Source: Oegoconia quadripuncta
Lineage: Eukaryota > Arthropoda > Insecta > Lepidoptera > Autostichidae
Direction: 5' to 3'
Assembly (NCBI GenBank): GCA_949316235.1
Contig: OX438758.1
Coordinates: forward strand, 14,169,731 to 14,233,730
DNA length: 64,000 nt
Under the pieces are notes generated by a model that was given only the letters and a program-made list of their open reading frames with translations, had not been told where the DNA came from and did not search any database. A program made the position numbers and the translations under genes. Below, piece after piece: positions 26,401-41,400 of this stretch (the stretch's first letter is position 1; each line of letters opens with the position of its first letter).

Positions 26401-29400
26401 TTATTCTTCCGTATAATATTAATGAACTATTGCAGCAACGAATAATAACAACTGCAACGAATAATTAATAATGTGTAAAGGGGGAAGAAATTTTCATTCA
26501 AAGAGAGCTTTACAATTCAAATAATGAACAAACTAATTATGTAGGGTGGCAGAAGGACTTTTATAATTAAAAATAATTAAAAACATAAAAAATAAATAAA
26601 TAAAAGTCCACAAACAAAAGGGGCAATAAGTGCAAGAGGTTTTTATTGAAGTGTCTGTTTGATACAATACTTTAAAATAAAACGTTATGGACGTTTATAT
26701 TATTTATTTTTATGATCAAACTTTTTTCTCTGCACATTAACAATAATGGCGTAATTAAACAGGGGAGGGTTGCCAGGACAAAATCAATTTTTCTACTATA
26801 AATGTTGCTATCTTATAAATATATGTTCATTTGTATTATTGTACTGAACAGTGTCTACAGTTACAAAATATACGTAGATCACAGAAATTATTGCCTTTAT
26901 TCGGTGTCATGTTCGCTGCATCTTATCTCGGTAGATAAGAATAAGTTAGTACGCGATTGTCCCTTTACCAGCCGCTAAGGCGATCGTTAACAACATACTG
27001 GTGGCTGTGCAGGCGGAAATCTGGGCAGCCGACGATGTCCAAATCTGCGTATGCAGATACCAAATATTCGTTAACCTATTATTACTAACACATCGTGTAA
27101 ATAATAAGACAATACTTTCAAATAGGGTTGCCAGATGGTATCCTAAAGGAGGACATGTCCTCTTAATTTGTCCACCCGTCCTCCATACCTACTGTACGTC
27201 CTCCAGATTTTGCCTGAGGTATTTAATGCGTAATATGTCAAAGAAAGGATCAACCTCGGTATGAAGTCAATAAAGTCATTATTATACAATATAATTTTAA
27301 AAACATACAATGTGATGCAAAATAAATAAATATTTCGGACACTTACACCAATCATCTACACCCAAACTAAGCAAAGCTTGTAGTATGGATACTAGATAAC
27401 GGAGAAACATACATAAATATTTATATAAACATCCATGACTCGGGAATAGATATTCGTATTCATCACACAAACATTTACTCTTCGCGGGATTCGAACTAGC
27501 AACCGTTGGTTTCGCTGACAGGGTCACTATCCACTACCCCATTCGGCCGTCGAAAGAAAACCAAAATAGTTGGGCTAAATGTGATGAAAATAAAGTAAAT
27601 TGTAAAGAAAAGCACTTTCAATTAAGTCCTGTTATTTATTAGAAAGTCCTCATATTTAGGCCCTTCAGTCCTCCTTTTTAAAATCGCGATCTGGCAACCC
27701 TACTCTCAAACGACAACCAAACAACGCGAGACGTGCTCTGAGCAAATAATCAAATTAAATCTACCCCAAAGAGTAAAACCGTCTGATCAGACCACAGAAT
27801 ACATACATCATTATAATACTCCTAGCAGACATTTGAAGAATTCAATTCGATTTGACGCATGAAGTTAGCTGCCATTGTATTTGGTCTGATGTTCAAGAAT
27901 AAATCATATTATTTGTATGTGGTAAGAGGAAGTGCGACATTGCCGCGTTGACGAACTTCTAACAGTGCTTTAAATAATAACAATATAAGTTTAAAAAAAG
28001 TTAAAGGTTTTAACCAAAAAACCCGACAGCTATTTTGCGAGCGCCATTTGGATTGTTACTGTAAATGTATCCTATAACAATCCAGCGATCAAGACGAATC
28101 CAACGATACCTTCTATTTCAAAATCGATCAAGCTGTTTAGACTACAGGTGGTAATACAGCAATCTACATACATACATACACTCAAAAAATATAACCCTCC
28201 TTGGTGCGATCGGGTAAAAATGGATAGAAAGGATCTCTAAAAGGTTTTAGCTGGAAACCATTACCAGTTCCATTCATCGTTGACCTTATCTCGACATTAG
28301 TCCAGATTAAGGTCAAGAGCGATCCCATTCTAATTAAAAAAAAAAAAAAAAAAAACCAGCGTTTCTTAAAAAAATATCGTCGGCTGTAATAATAAAATAT
28401 TGTTTGATTACTGACTGACTGAGCGACCGGCCGACAACCCGATGACGACCGAAAGCTACCTAGTTTTCACGAACTGCACAGTCTATCAGTCGTTCCTAAG
28501 TCTGTTGTCAACAACATTGTTACCATTGAAAGTGTGTCGAGCAGGGTTGTATAACCTTATGCTCAGAATATCCAAGAGACCAACTTTCTAAACAAAAAGG
28601 GACTCTTTGTAATGAACTCTCAAAGGAATTGGACCTGGCTGAGACCCGATGGTTCTCCGAGAAATGAGATTGACTTCATCTTGACTACAAGAGGCGAAAA
28701 ACCAATTGTGTCTCCGTGATCAATATGATAACAACTGGCAGCAACCTCCGAATGGTAAATGGCACATTGGATTAAAGTAAAACTCGAAAGATCCAGTTTA
28801 ATGAGGTCTACGCTCCGACCTTTTCGCGTCCTAATTCAGAATCTTTCGAGTAATAAAGCTTTCACCTGGAATTGTCAAATAGCTTTATTGCCTGGAGAAC
28901 TGCGTTTCAGTGGACGAGATAAATGACAGATTGGTTGAACCTGTCCATAAGGTTGGGTCAAAGTTTTTTAATCCTTGCCGTAAGGATAGACCGCAAAAGC
29001 TAGCCAAACACACCGTCGGCCTTACCGCAGAAGATCGTTCCATGACGCTTTTTTTTTTATGCACAACGGGTTTTTGTACTTGACCTCAATCACACCCTTC
29101 ACTTAAGTGAAGATGAGGTCGAAGGTGGAAGCGTACTGACCCGGATACCCCAACACATTTGGGGGACTGGCTATCTTATCTCTGACAACCGGAACACAAC
29201 AATGCTATTAACATTGCTGCTTGGCAGCAGATTTAGATAACCAAACCGAGTACTTAAACATGTACCCCGCTGGGGATCGAACCCGCGACCTCCGAATCGT
29301 AAACCCAATGTTGTTTACATTGAGCCACGGAGGCGGTTGAAACGGACGCTGCACACGTCCATGAATTAATAGACGGATGTGGAAGTGCTTGTAACAAGAT

Positions 29401-32400
29401 GTCCGTATCTTTAATACAAGAAGTATTAAGGAGACAATGGAGGGGTGACCACCGGTGGTATTTTCACGAGAGAGTATTTCCAAGCTTCAGAGAGCATGTA
29501 AAATAACTTTCAATTGAGGGTAGTCAAGTCGGGGACCAATAGGGGCTCAAGGAGAATATATACAACACAGTGGAAAGTTGTCTGACATAAAACAGTAATC
29601 GGCACTGCGCACGCATGTTAGATTATAACCCTCTCCTAATAAGAGGAGGCTGTATTTCAGTAGTGGGGACGTAACCAAACTGGATCACATCAAATATACC
29701 CTCTTCGTGAATCAAGGAACTTTTATTGGACAATAATTATAAACATACCTTCATTCTTGATCTGTATCAACGGAGGTTGTAGCTGATCGCTCTTCAACTG
29801 AATAATTTGACCTTGCTCGTTCTTTATTTGAATAATTTGACCCTGCTCATTCTTTATTTGAAAGTACTGTGAGCCCTGCATCATGCCAGTGTCAGCGTGG
29901 ATCTGCATCACCGGGCTCGGATCTGACTTGACCTGCACTATTTGCCCGGTCTCCGTGATTTGGATAGTTGGCGCGTTGATTTGGGGGCCCATTTGAACGA
30001 CTTGAACCGGTGGGTTGGACTTTTTCTCGAGTAAATCGGCGAGCATTTTGTTTTGAGCAGTTTTCTGTAAAAATAAATTACACGATAATAATAAATTTTA
30101 TTAAGTATTCATTATACAAACATTTACTCCTAGCGGGGATCCTTCACTACCCACTACGCCAAACGATCGTCTATGAGACTCAATAACTGTGAATTCAGTT
30201 AGGGTTCAGAGACAGGCTCAAATATTTTAGTCGTTACTTGAGATTAAATATTAGACGAACGACTAAATTATTGACTTAATAACGTTTCAGCGTTTCGGCT
30301 TTGTACCTGAGCGCTCATAATACCACATTGCGAACATATCCAAGCGGAAAATATGAGAATAGAGAAAAAAAGACAGATCGCTAATAGCTGTTGGCATTAA
30401 ATTCGTATAAATAATCTTAATCATTGTTGTCTCCGAAAATTTGATGTACAAAACCCAGGACTTGGTAATGTGAATTACTTGTTATAAATAAACTCTTAGT
30501 TGTTGAGGGTTTCGCGTAAATAATTTATATAAAAAATAACTTACGATAGTCAATGCTTGCTCATCAATCTGAATTTGCACCGGTTCTTCTTTTACTAAAA
30601 ACATAAATTACACATCATAAATATGTTCCATTTTTTAAATAACAATTAGAAACATAAAGAAAAGTATTTACCTATAATATCCTCTGGCGCGTTCATGATC
30701 ATCTATAATGTAATCGGTCATTACTATTCATACAAAAAAAAAGGCATAGGTAGGCGATGTCGATTCGTCACACGCTTAAAACATAATATAAAAAAAAACC
30801 GTACTCAAATCGGACCACGCATCACTGGAATACGTCCGCACAAAGACTGAATGTGTACACGTACACACTCAACACCAGCAGCAGTTACCAGCAGCTAGAA
30901 GTTGACCCCTACCGCGCTAGATCTATTACGTTAATTATTACGTGCAAGACAAAACAAGCCAAAATTTAATGTCCTGTGTGCGAAGTGCGAGTTTTGTCCG
31001 TTTTTAACTTTACCATCGCGTTCGCGTTTACGCAAAAAGTATCTATGAAAAAAATCAAAAAGTATCTATGAAAAAAATCGTTTTGCAAACTATCCACTAG
31101 AGGCGCTGCACGTAATAAAATAAAAATCGTCACGTAAACGTGAACGCGGTAGTAAAGTTAAGTCGAAACAAAACTCACACTCCGCCCTCTGACTACACTA
31201 GTCATGTGTACTGTGTCTTGATTTCCTTTGCGAAGTCATAATTAATGTAATTAATTCAATAGATACAGCTCGCTATGGAACATGATACCTTTTAGCAGCA
31301 GATGACTCTTCTAATTACCAGCACACAAAATGAACGACGTAACATTTTAATTCTTTTCTTTTTAAGCACAACGTGTTTACACTTGACCTCCATCACACTT
31401 GATGTTAAGTGAAGATGAGGCCGAAAGTGAAAGCGTACTGACCCGGAAACCCCATCTTATTTGGGGAATTGGCTATCTTATCTCTGACAACCGGAACACA
31501 ACATTAATAATAATAAAGTTGTTTGGCGGCATACTTAGATAAGATGGTGAGCTAGCCAATGCCCTACCATTAACCAAACCGAGTACTATACCTGTACTCC
31601 GACCTCCGACCCGTAACTTTCAATTGCCTGCAAACAGCGACTGCCCGCGACTGCGTGCGACTTTCATTAGGCCGTCGGTCGACCTCGGTTGACGACGTCG
31701 GTGACGTGGATGTCCCATGATAAATTTTGCAATTATTTCTAATTGTATTTGTATTTACTTATTTAAAAAGCGCAACCACGGAGTTTCTTGCTCGTTCTTC
31801 ACTGGGGAGACTGCCTAGTGAATGAGCGATAACTGTACGTCATGACGATTTCAAATGTTATTCTTATAACTTACGAAATAAAACATTTTTGATTTGATGC
31901 ACCATGCCGGTGCATAGTCTCTGCTCTAGAACTTTATTGCTTCAACGGTCATCAGTTCTTCGAACTTGCTAAACCGCTGGGGTATGTTAGTGACTTTCGT
32001 TCTTAGATTACTTCTCCCTCGTTATGATACGCCGAGCATCACCTTCTCCATAGCTCATGGGATGCCCTTGAGGTATCTTACGAGGCCCAAAGTGGGTCCA
32101 AAAAAAAACACTTCAAAAGAACATCCTCAAAGGTTTTTACATGCGGAAATAAAATTTACTAAATTCCTTTAATGTTATGGCTTAAATGTCATGTCGACCG
32201 TTTTGTGTGCTCATTAGAAAAGGATAGGATTAGCTTAATTTTAAACGTGTGACAAGGAATCGACAATCCACTAAACAGATGCAATCGGGTTCATAAGTGT
32301 ATATCCAGTCACAGCTCGAACAACTTAGATTTTCTAGAACACCCTTGCATTTAATATTAATTGATATTTATTTATTTATTTATTATTATTATTTTTATTG

Positions 32401-35400
32401 CTTATCTTATATTGAAAGACAAGAACAAAGAATTGAAAATTCTTACAAACCTTAATCCTCTAGGTCGGCGGTTCTCAATATTTTTGGCCACGGAACCCTA
32501 ATTGTTGATAATTAATAAATACTCTATTACCCTCATTAATTTATATTTTGACATCTTATGTAACCAGATCCCCAAGTTGAAAATAACAAAAGTGATTGTA
32601 CCTTGTAGTTAGAACATTTTAATTTTTGACATGATAATAAAAATAATTTGTATCATAACTAGGTATTTACTGTGAAATTTATGATAAACGTACGTAAAAG
32701 TACTAAAATTATTCTTCATGCCTGACAATTGAACGTGAACATCTGGAGCTGCATCCCATCTGTTTCTGTACTTGTGTTTGGTTTAAGTGTAAGGTTCGGT
32801 ATAAGTAGCGTGTCGCGGCGGTGGCGCGGTTAAGTTTGACTATTTTCTATGAACGATTTCGTTAATTGTCGGATGGAACGCGGAACCCCTGTAACCTTTC
32901 CATGGAACCCCACGGTTCCGCGGACCACCATTTGGGAACCGCAGCTCTAGGCTAAGAGAGGATATGCACTTTTGGACCCTACTGCATCCCGTTGTAATAT
33001 TACCTTATCTTGCATAGGCGGGGTGCTACTGGCAACACCGCCTGGAGTAATTGTCGTACACTTTATCAGGGCTTCTGGGTCCACCTCCATATTCTGCAGT
33101 AAATGTCTCATTTAATAATTAAAATGTTTACATTGTCTTTATTATCTCTGCGGAGCAGTTAATTATAAACTGTACGAATCCTTAATAAAATCACATAAAC
33201 ATATTTTTATTACTATATAAATAAGGTTCATTTTTCTTAGATGCTAAGATTAATTTGACCACTCCGACAACTAAAATCATTTTTAATCCGATTGAGCGTG
33301 TGTCTATTTGAATAATTATTATTTACTTTATTGCATATAAGTAAACACATTGCACAAACATAGGACATGAACTAGTAATAATAATATAATAGTAACGTAT
33401 AAAAGGTAATATTAGTTATGCAGCAAATTACCGTTTGACTCGGCGGAACGACCACGGTGCTCGAAGGGCCGACCCTCTGTTGGTTCTGTTGTCTCTGCGC
33501 CACCTAAACATTGAAAACTCATCACCAATTATTCATTAAACGCCCAGAGAAGGGTGAATTCACCAGAATGAGGATAAGAATTGTCCTTGTATTATTGCCT
33601 GGAGGCGCCAGTGTTGAACATTCCTCAATGAGGATGCATTTACAGTTCGAGTTGGCAATACCATAGATACAATAGTATTTGCCCATTATTTTCATTAATA
33701 TACATAAAATTGTATAATCTAGTCAATACTGTTCTATTTTATTACTTTTAACACGCTTTAATGGTAATACTTAGGGTCCCAGTGCCTTAGTTATTACGCA
33801 TTACTTAGCGGAAAAAAAACTATTAAATCAATATTGCGCAAAAAATAAGCTGCTGGGATCCTGACTACTACCATCAAAACATATAAAAGTGATTATATAA
33901 CGACCGTATTGCCTACATTATGTATTAATACACGTAAAATTACAACGCACCATCAATATCAAAAATAGTCACTATAAAGATAAAAAGAAGGTTCGGTTTT
34001 CGTTGTGGAATTTAGCGATGCTCAACAGAGGCGCCATCTGTAATTAGTTTCCAGTTCTTACCCTAATCAACCACAGGTTAAAAGAGATTTACATACATGT
34101 TTTAAATTGGAATTATATTGTAGTGAATTTAACTTTATCAAACATACGTCATCCATGACTTACTCCATATGTATGATAACTTTATAAGTATATACATACG
34201 TTAATTATTTGCTTATTTAGTCTAGGGACTACCTTCAACAGACATTTGGCACTTGATTCTTGATAAAATCGGACCAATAAATAATAATAAATCCTTATTA
34301 TACACAAAACATAAAAGACAGATCACTGTATTTCTGACTTCTGGAATAGATAGAATCTGAATGTCAAGAATAGAGTTCTGCCAAGGACAGAAGTGCAATG
34401 TGTTAACCCACTGCCGAGAAATATGTAACCTATTTAAGTCAATTAAGACTTATGGCGCATTCGCTATTCTTTATCGAGTATCGAAGTGCAGCAAACATCT
34501 GACGCTGACCATATGTAAGTAGGTGACCGATTACTATTGGATTTTTTTTATTAGGAGTGATTCGGAGAGTAAGTTAAATAGTCTGTCCCTGTTTCAATTA
34601 AAAACAGTCGATGACCTATAAGGGCGGCTTAAAAACTCTGACTGACCAACTGACACAAATCCACCAATCTATATTCGTTGCGTAATCCATAACATCTACT
34701 GTTGATAGGACGTTACGCTCTAAGGGTGAGGATGTAAAGCTACTGATGATGATTGCTCAAAACTCCTGACGGATTTAAAAATTGAAATAGGATTACAGAA
34801 TCAATAATTTGATCACATTGAACCGGCCATTATATAAAAGAAAAAAGTACCATTTTTCAATTTTAATTACTTAATTTATAGAATATTGTTTTTGCCCGTT
34901 GCTACGACAATAATGTTATTCTATATATTTTAATGAAATATTAATTCAAAATACATTTTACATGCTCACAAATAAGCTTCGTCATTACTGCATGCCAGAA
35001 ATCAACTGTTATTTTCAACGTATGTTAGTTGTTTACTAATTTCATCATTGACATGCTTTTCATTTTCGGCCACTACAACAATATTTTTTGTTAAATTCTC
35101 ATTTTGAAATTCCATGCAAATCATGTTAGGTATATATCCAACTTTTTTACCATATCATCTCGATACCCTCGTTCGTTACCATACGATATCTTTACATGAG
35201 AATCATAGAACAACAAACTTGTTCGATCCACCTTATGTTTTTATTACCTGTAAAAACTTGAAGCAACTAAAAAAATCATACTAAAGTAATACAAATGAAA
35301 ATCCAAATATACTCCGATACTGACATATAAAGAAATTAAGCAATAGGACAGATTTATGTAACTCGTTAAGGGTCGATTAGACTTCACTTGGCTTAGGACC

Positions 35401-38400
35401 ATCCAAATAAACAGATTGTAAATTCTTTATGTATAATCACAAAACTTTGAGTAATAAATAATTAAACTAAATATAATATAGTCCTTATGTTTTCCATTTT
35501 TAGCATCTACTTACATTCTAAAAGAAAATAGCATGAATATATTAGCGTGCGCGACACGCGGAATAGACCTATGCAAATAAATTATTTCAAATTTAATTTA
35601 CTCAGCAATAAGTCTACATTTGACCACTGTTGAATGTTACAAATAAAGAATTTTGTCTTAGTCACTACTGTTGAACATAAAGTTTATTTTTTTTTGTTTA
35701 TACTATGGTACATGAACTAAATAAGACTGCGCAATAAACCTCACGAAGTGTAATTTTTTTAAATCAGTCTTAAAAAACCGTTTTAATTTTAGCGTCACAG
35801 CAGGATTATACTAAATTGAGTTTTATTAACATCCAAATTCGCTTTATCAGTCCTCTATTGCCTAACTTTTTCCCCACACAAAACAAGACAAGTTAGTTTG
35901 TTAGTAGGCACTTACTTGCGTCTGGTGGATGACTGGGCTTACTTTGTGCGCGAGCAAATGCTTTATCAGTGAGGTATTGGACTGACTTGACTCGAGCGCT
36001 TGAGACAGGTGGGGATGCGTTGCTGTAGCTTGCGGCTGTGGAATACAAAGTAGTGCTCTCTCTAAGGACGATCAACTACCACAGCGGAGAGATGTTTGTT
36101 TGCATGCCAATGAGACTCCTTTTCCATACACAACTGGTTAGAACTCGACCTCAATCACACCTGATGTTAAGTGAAGATGAGGCCGCAGGTGGAGGCGCGC
36201 TCACCCGGAACCCAATTTACTTATTTTATTTATTTGGTGGACTGGCTCTTATCTCAAACAATCCCACCTCTACACTCCTTCCGCTGTAACTAGAATCAAG
36301 AGTGATAACTACAAGCTAGAATCAACAGTGGTACTCGACACGGCGGCGCATACTAAAGGTAGAAACATATGACCCCAAACAGCCCATAGACCCCTAATAA
36401 CGGTCGAGGGCTTTGTCAACGCATCAGGATAATCAAACGGATGCCCAAAAACTTCGATTCAGTCATTAACTGGTCCTGTCGCTTATTGCATTCAAATTGG
36501 CTCTGTCAAAGACACGTAAATAACAAGATTGGTAGAGTCAATAGGAATGCAATACTCCGCGTTGACAGAATTAATTTCAGTAAAGTAAATCAAACATTTC
36601 CGGCTCGTGAAAGGAAGAGATCCAACCCGTCTCTTCTCGTAGGTGTCGTAAAATACGACTATTACTACTTCACACCAAAAACATCCAGACTTGCACCGTT
36701 TAACGGCAATGGTCTCACCCCCGTCACGCGTGCATTTGTGAATATTTCGAACGGTCAACCAAATGTTGTTTCAAGCTTTAATTTGAAACACCCAAGCGCT
36801 AATGTTTGGGAAATCTCTAACCAGCCCTTTTGGCTAAAGGTCGTGATGTCTATGGGCTGTGTGATCGATGAACATTAACGCACACTTCCTGTCTGCTCTG
36901 TCATGATAGCCCTAAAAGTAGAGACAAGCAGATTCATAGTGGTACAATATTTACCTGTGATTGTGATACCACTGTCTTCACTTCAACGTTACCAGTTTTG
37001 TTCGTAAGCTGGGCTTTTAGAATCGGAGATGAAGGTCCTGAAAGTGCACAAATTTGGAATGATTCTAAGCAACCATCTTTATTCCATTCGATATGTTTGC
37101 AAAAGAGAACTAAAAATTACAAGTCAAAAGTATTAATCATTATGAACTGAACAGACCGATCAGTCCCGGCCGGAAGCTCGACTTGCAACTCTAAATTGAA
37201 ATGATTATAAAGTTCGAATTCCTTTTAGCATTTGAATGTGTTGCCTATTAAATTGCGGAGCGGAGCATTTCGACTTAATTTCAAAAGTGTTTATAGATTG
37301 TTGTGTGAAATATAATCCAAAAGACAAAATATTATAAGTGAATTTATCGGACAAAGTTACTATGGGGGTGACCTCTACCTGTTTGTATAACTTCACGTAG
37401 AATTCCACAAATTGCCAATTTAATGTAATTATTTACATTAAAAACAGACAAACATAATATTATGTGCAATTTTATACATTTCACGATTTTATTGTATGTT
37501 TGAATAAACAAAACAAACCTGCGGGAGTATTGGTCCTGGTCTGCGTATTCTTCGACCGAATACCAATGTAGACTTGTTGCGTCTCACCGGTGGACACGGC
37601 CATCGTGTTCGGACCCACTGTACCTCCGAACACCGTACTGTCACACACAAAAGAATATAATCATATCATACTAGTACCTCGTGAAGATTAGCGAAGATAA
37701 GCAAAATCTGGCAAGGTCAGTTCTTTGATGGGTGACCACTAGCGGCATTTTTATACGACTGTTCCCGTGCTTAGGGCACACGGGCGGTCCCGGTTGTTTT
37801 ATATTGAGTCGGTGGCGTACAGAAGGGTCATGAAAACACTGTCAGACTAGTGGTCTTAGACAAATCCACTAATACGCACTGGGTAAGCGTGGTGGATCAT
37901 GGACCATACCCTCTCTGAGTGAGCAGTGTTGTGTAAGGCTGATAATGATCATTATTCCCACCAAACAGCCTGTCTCTTTAATGTACTGTTCTCGAACTAA
38001 TCCTACGGTTGACTGAAAAAAAAAAAACGGATATATCCGCCGCTGTACTCAAACTCTATATCGGATGATTTTTTACATTAAGGAAGAAATAGGGCATATT
38101 AAGTAAACACCCCCGCAATCCTCCCACTGCAACTCCTCTAAGCCAGGATCACCAGTGGTACTCTACACAGCGCCTACTGAAGGTAGATTTATTTGTAACT
38201 CATGTTTTCTTAAGTTTTATTTATTTAATTTAATTACGTAATTCTATGGAATAGGCCACAAACGGGACCGTCAAATGACTCAAAGGTATATTCGATGATG
38301 GTCTTGAAAAAAAAACAATTAAACTACCTACACCAATACTTTCTATGTCACTTACCTAATATGCTCTATTTTTCCCTGGCGATAAATAACTCATCCGGTA

Positions 38401-41400
38401 TATATGTAAAACTTTATATACAATAATAAAGTGTTTACAAACAAATCTATTTATGTGTACTGACCGCACTAGCCTAGGGAAGTGCGCCGGAGCTATGACC
38501 CCCTTCCTGCCCAATTTGCTGCAACAGGCGAGGTACTGTCGGTACACTTCGGCCGCGTCGCAAGCGCTGTTATCGCTGGGCGGCAGCGGTTCATAGCTGG
38601 AGCGCAGCCATGCTTGGGCGAAGTGTTCGTTTTCCTGTAAGAAAACAAAGCTTGTGAAATAACTAATGAATAATCAAGCTGATCTCAATTGAAAGGTTTT
38701 TGTACAGAATAAAATGTCTATTGACTGATTCACATATTGAACTGTTCATTGCATTGGAATGCAGTTAATCTCCGGGTGTGTTTGGAACTGTTCAAATATT
38801 TTATAAGATGAGATAATTTAAATAAAATTATCCAAACTATTCGACCGATTAACTAAATGTTGAAAATATTAACTTAGGTCGAGGATAAAGGGTTTCTTCA
38901 TATCTTATATAGAATAGACTAACTTTATTCGTTGTCAGAATGTACACAAATAAAATTCACAAGCATTACAGGGTGAATTTGAATTCGTGTAATTCCCATT
39001 AACTGGCCACTCCACTCCTGATTACGAACAACTTTACCCAAGCAACCATAGTCGAATTCGATCAAAAAATTATTAGGTCTTCCATACTAAAGGTGGTCTC
39101 AGAATGGTTTACTTTGTATGGGTGATCGAAAATTTTTTGATCGAATTCGGCTATGGTTCCCTGGGGACCGTTGTTCGTAATCAGGAGTGGAGCAACCAGT
39201 AAACAGGAATTACACGAATTGAAATTCACCCTGTATAAAAACTAAAAAATGTGAATTTTTTAATTGATGTGCGCCCTGTATCGGGCCATCGAAATGGATC
39301 TAACTCAGCATAATGTTGCGGGGCGACCCCACAACGCTGACAATTCTGCCAGAACCAAAATTTGAGGTTATACGCTCATACCGCGCTTTTCAAGTAACAT
39401 ATTGTCTTACAGAGATTATTTTGAAAACCCACCAACCTAACAAGAGTGTACAAAATATACAAGACTTTTGGACCTTTTATGTCCCGCTTTGTGATCAAAT
39501 CTCAGTTCCTCAGCAACGTAGTACCCACTGATCTGTAGATATTGCTCCAGTATATCACTGAATTATCTGTAATAGGGTGACAGAGTGAGCTGCACCTTTG
39601 AAGTTAAACTCTCCAGACGAAAACGCTTGAACCAACTCTGTGTTATCCTTTGACACTTCATAGCTGATACAGCATTATTTTCATAAATGGTACATCTTCG
39701 CGGCTTGTGAAGAATTTTAGAGGAATTTTTTGAGGGTGATGTTTTGTAATTAATTCCAACATGTACCGAATTTATTCGTAGATTCATTCATTATCGCAGA
39801 CTGAGAAACAATGGAAAAATTGTAGAAGTTTTTAAAATTATTTTTAATTTCCAAAATATCAACCAGGTACAAAAAGCGCAACCCAAGGGATTTGATTACA
39901 ATTGCATACGTAGAAAATACTAAAAGACTTTTTCGCCGACCTATAATAATAAAAGAGACTTATTTCAATGCAAATTATCTGTTATTGAAAGGCATATAAT
40001 GTTTATTTTACCTGACATTGAAAAGAAAAAAATGTTAATCAATGGTACCTGCACAGTACGCTGCTGCATGTGCGACTGTTGAATGCTGGTGATGGGCGTC
40101 GGCGCAGGCGCAGGTGTGGGGGTGGGCGTAGGTGTCGGCGTCGGCGTGGGGGTGGGGGTGGGAGCCGCGGGTGGCTCAGGTGCCGGCTTCGGCGCTGCTA
40201 GCTGGGTGACCGCACGAGTTGGCGACTAGAAACATATCAACTGGGTAGTTAGATGCTCAATCGGTGCAAACTAGTTCCAAACTAAGCAAAGTTTGTACTA
40301 TGGATACTAGATAACGGATAAACGTGCATAAATGTTTACCACAACTCGGAAATAAATGTTCGTATTCATCATACAAACACTTAGTATCGGAACTACCATC
40401 GGTACCTAAGTGTATTTGGCGTCGGCAGTAAATACAATCCCGCGTCCACACTCCTCCCACTGTGCGTCTTATAAGCTATCGGTAGTGGTACTCGACACGG
40501 GTGCTACTGAAGGTAGACGGTGTCCTACGTGACTCTATTGCTACCTTGGACCCCAGGCTAATTATAGAAATAAATAATCTATTTCATAGAAACAATTGTT
40601 TATTCCTTCAAGTTTGTTTACACTACAGTGGACGGAGTTTTCTGGTGAGTATTAAATATACTTGTTCTAGAAAACAATGCTCTTCAATGCGTACGTGAGT
40701 ATGAGCATTAAAAATTAACCTATTCTTAAAGTAAAGATAACAATAGTAAAAAGGAAACACAGAAATAATGACAAATGCCACCAAAAATTACAGCGTTTGT
40801 GATAATGCATATGAATGTGTATGTGTGTTTGTGTATGTATGTATGTGTGTGTACAAGTGCATGCATGCATGGAAGGAGGTAGATAATGTGAAGAATAAGA
40901 AGTAATACCTGATATATGATTTTATGTTTCATTTATTTTATATAAATGTTTATATAGATTTATTCTATGTATTATTTTGATCGTTAGCCCTGCGAACTGG
41001 TATCTTGGGATCAGAGGCTGTTCCCACAGAAATAGGGTGTATAAGAAAAGAGGTTTCCCACTTAGGCAATACATACAGTGTCACTTACCTGTTGCTGTAC
41101 CTGTTGCTGTGCAGCTTGCCGCTCATTGGCCGCGTCTCTCTCGGCCGCCGCAGCCGCCATCGCGCTGGGCCCACTCACCGTTTCCACCACCCTCATTAGG
41201 ATACAGGCTCGGGGGCCGTAGCTTTGAGCCTGTGTAAAAAGAACAAATCACCAATCACAATCAACATGTGTAGTGATTAGAGACTCTGACCGCTATGTCT
41301 AGATATTGCTTAATCTGGAACTAAATGGCGTTGTGTATATGTCCAAGGATATTATTAAATTATTACACAATCGAGCAACATACAAAAACCAACCGCGACA

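Noticed and set aside
36441..36878. 145-codon plus-strand frame
   Set aside because: Much of it is a dispersed repeat (shared with 5497-5625 and 56815-56935); no protein pattern recognised.
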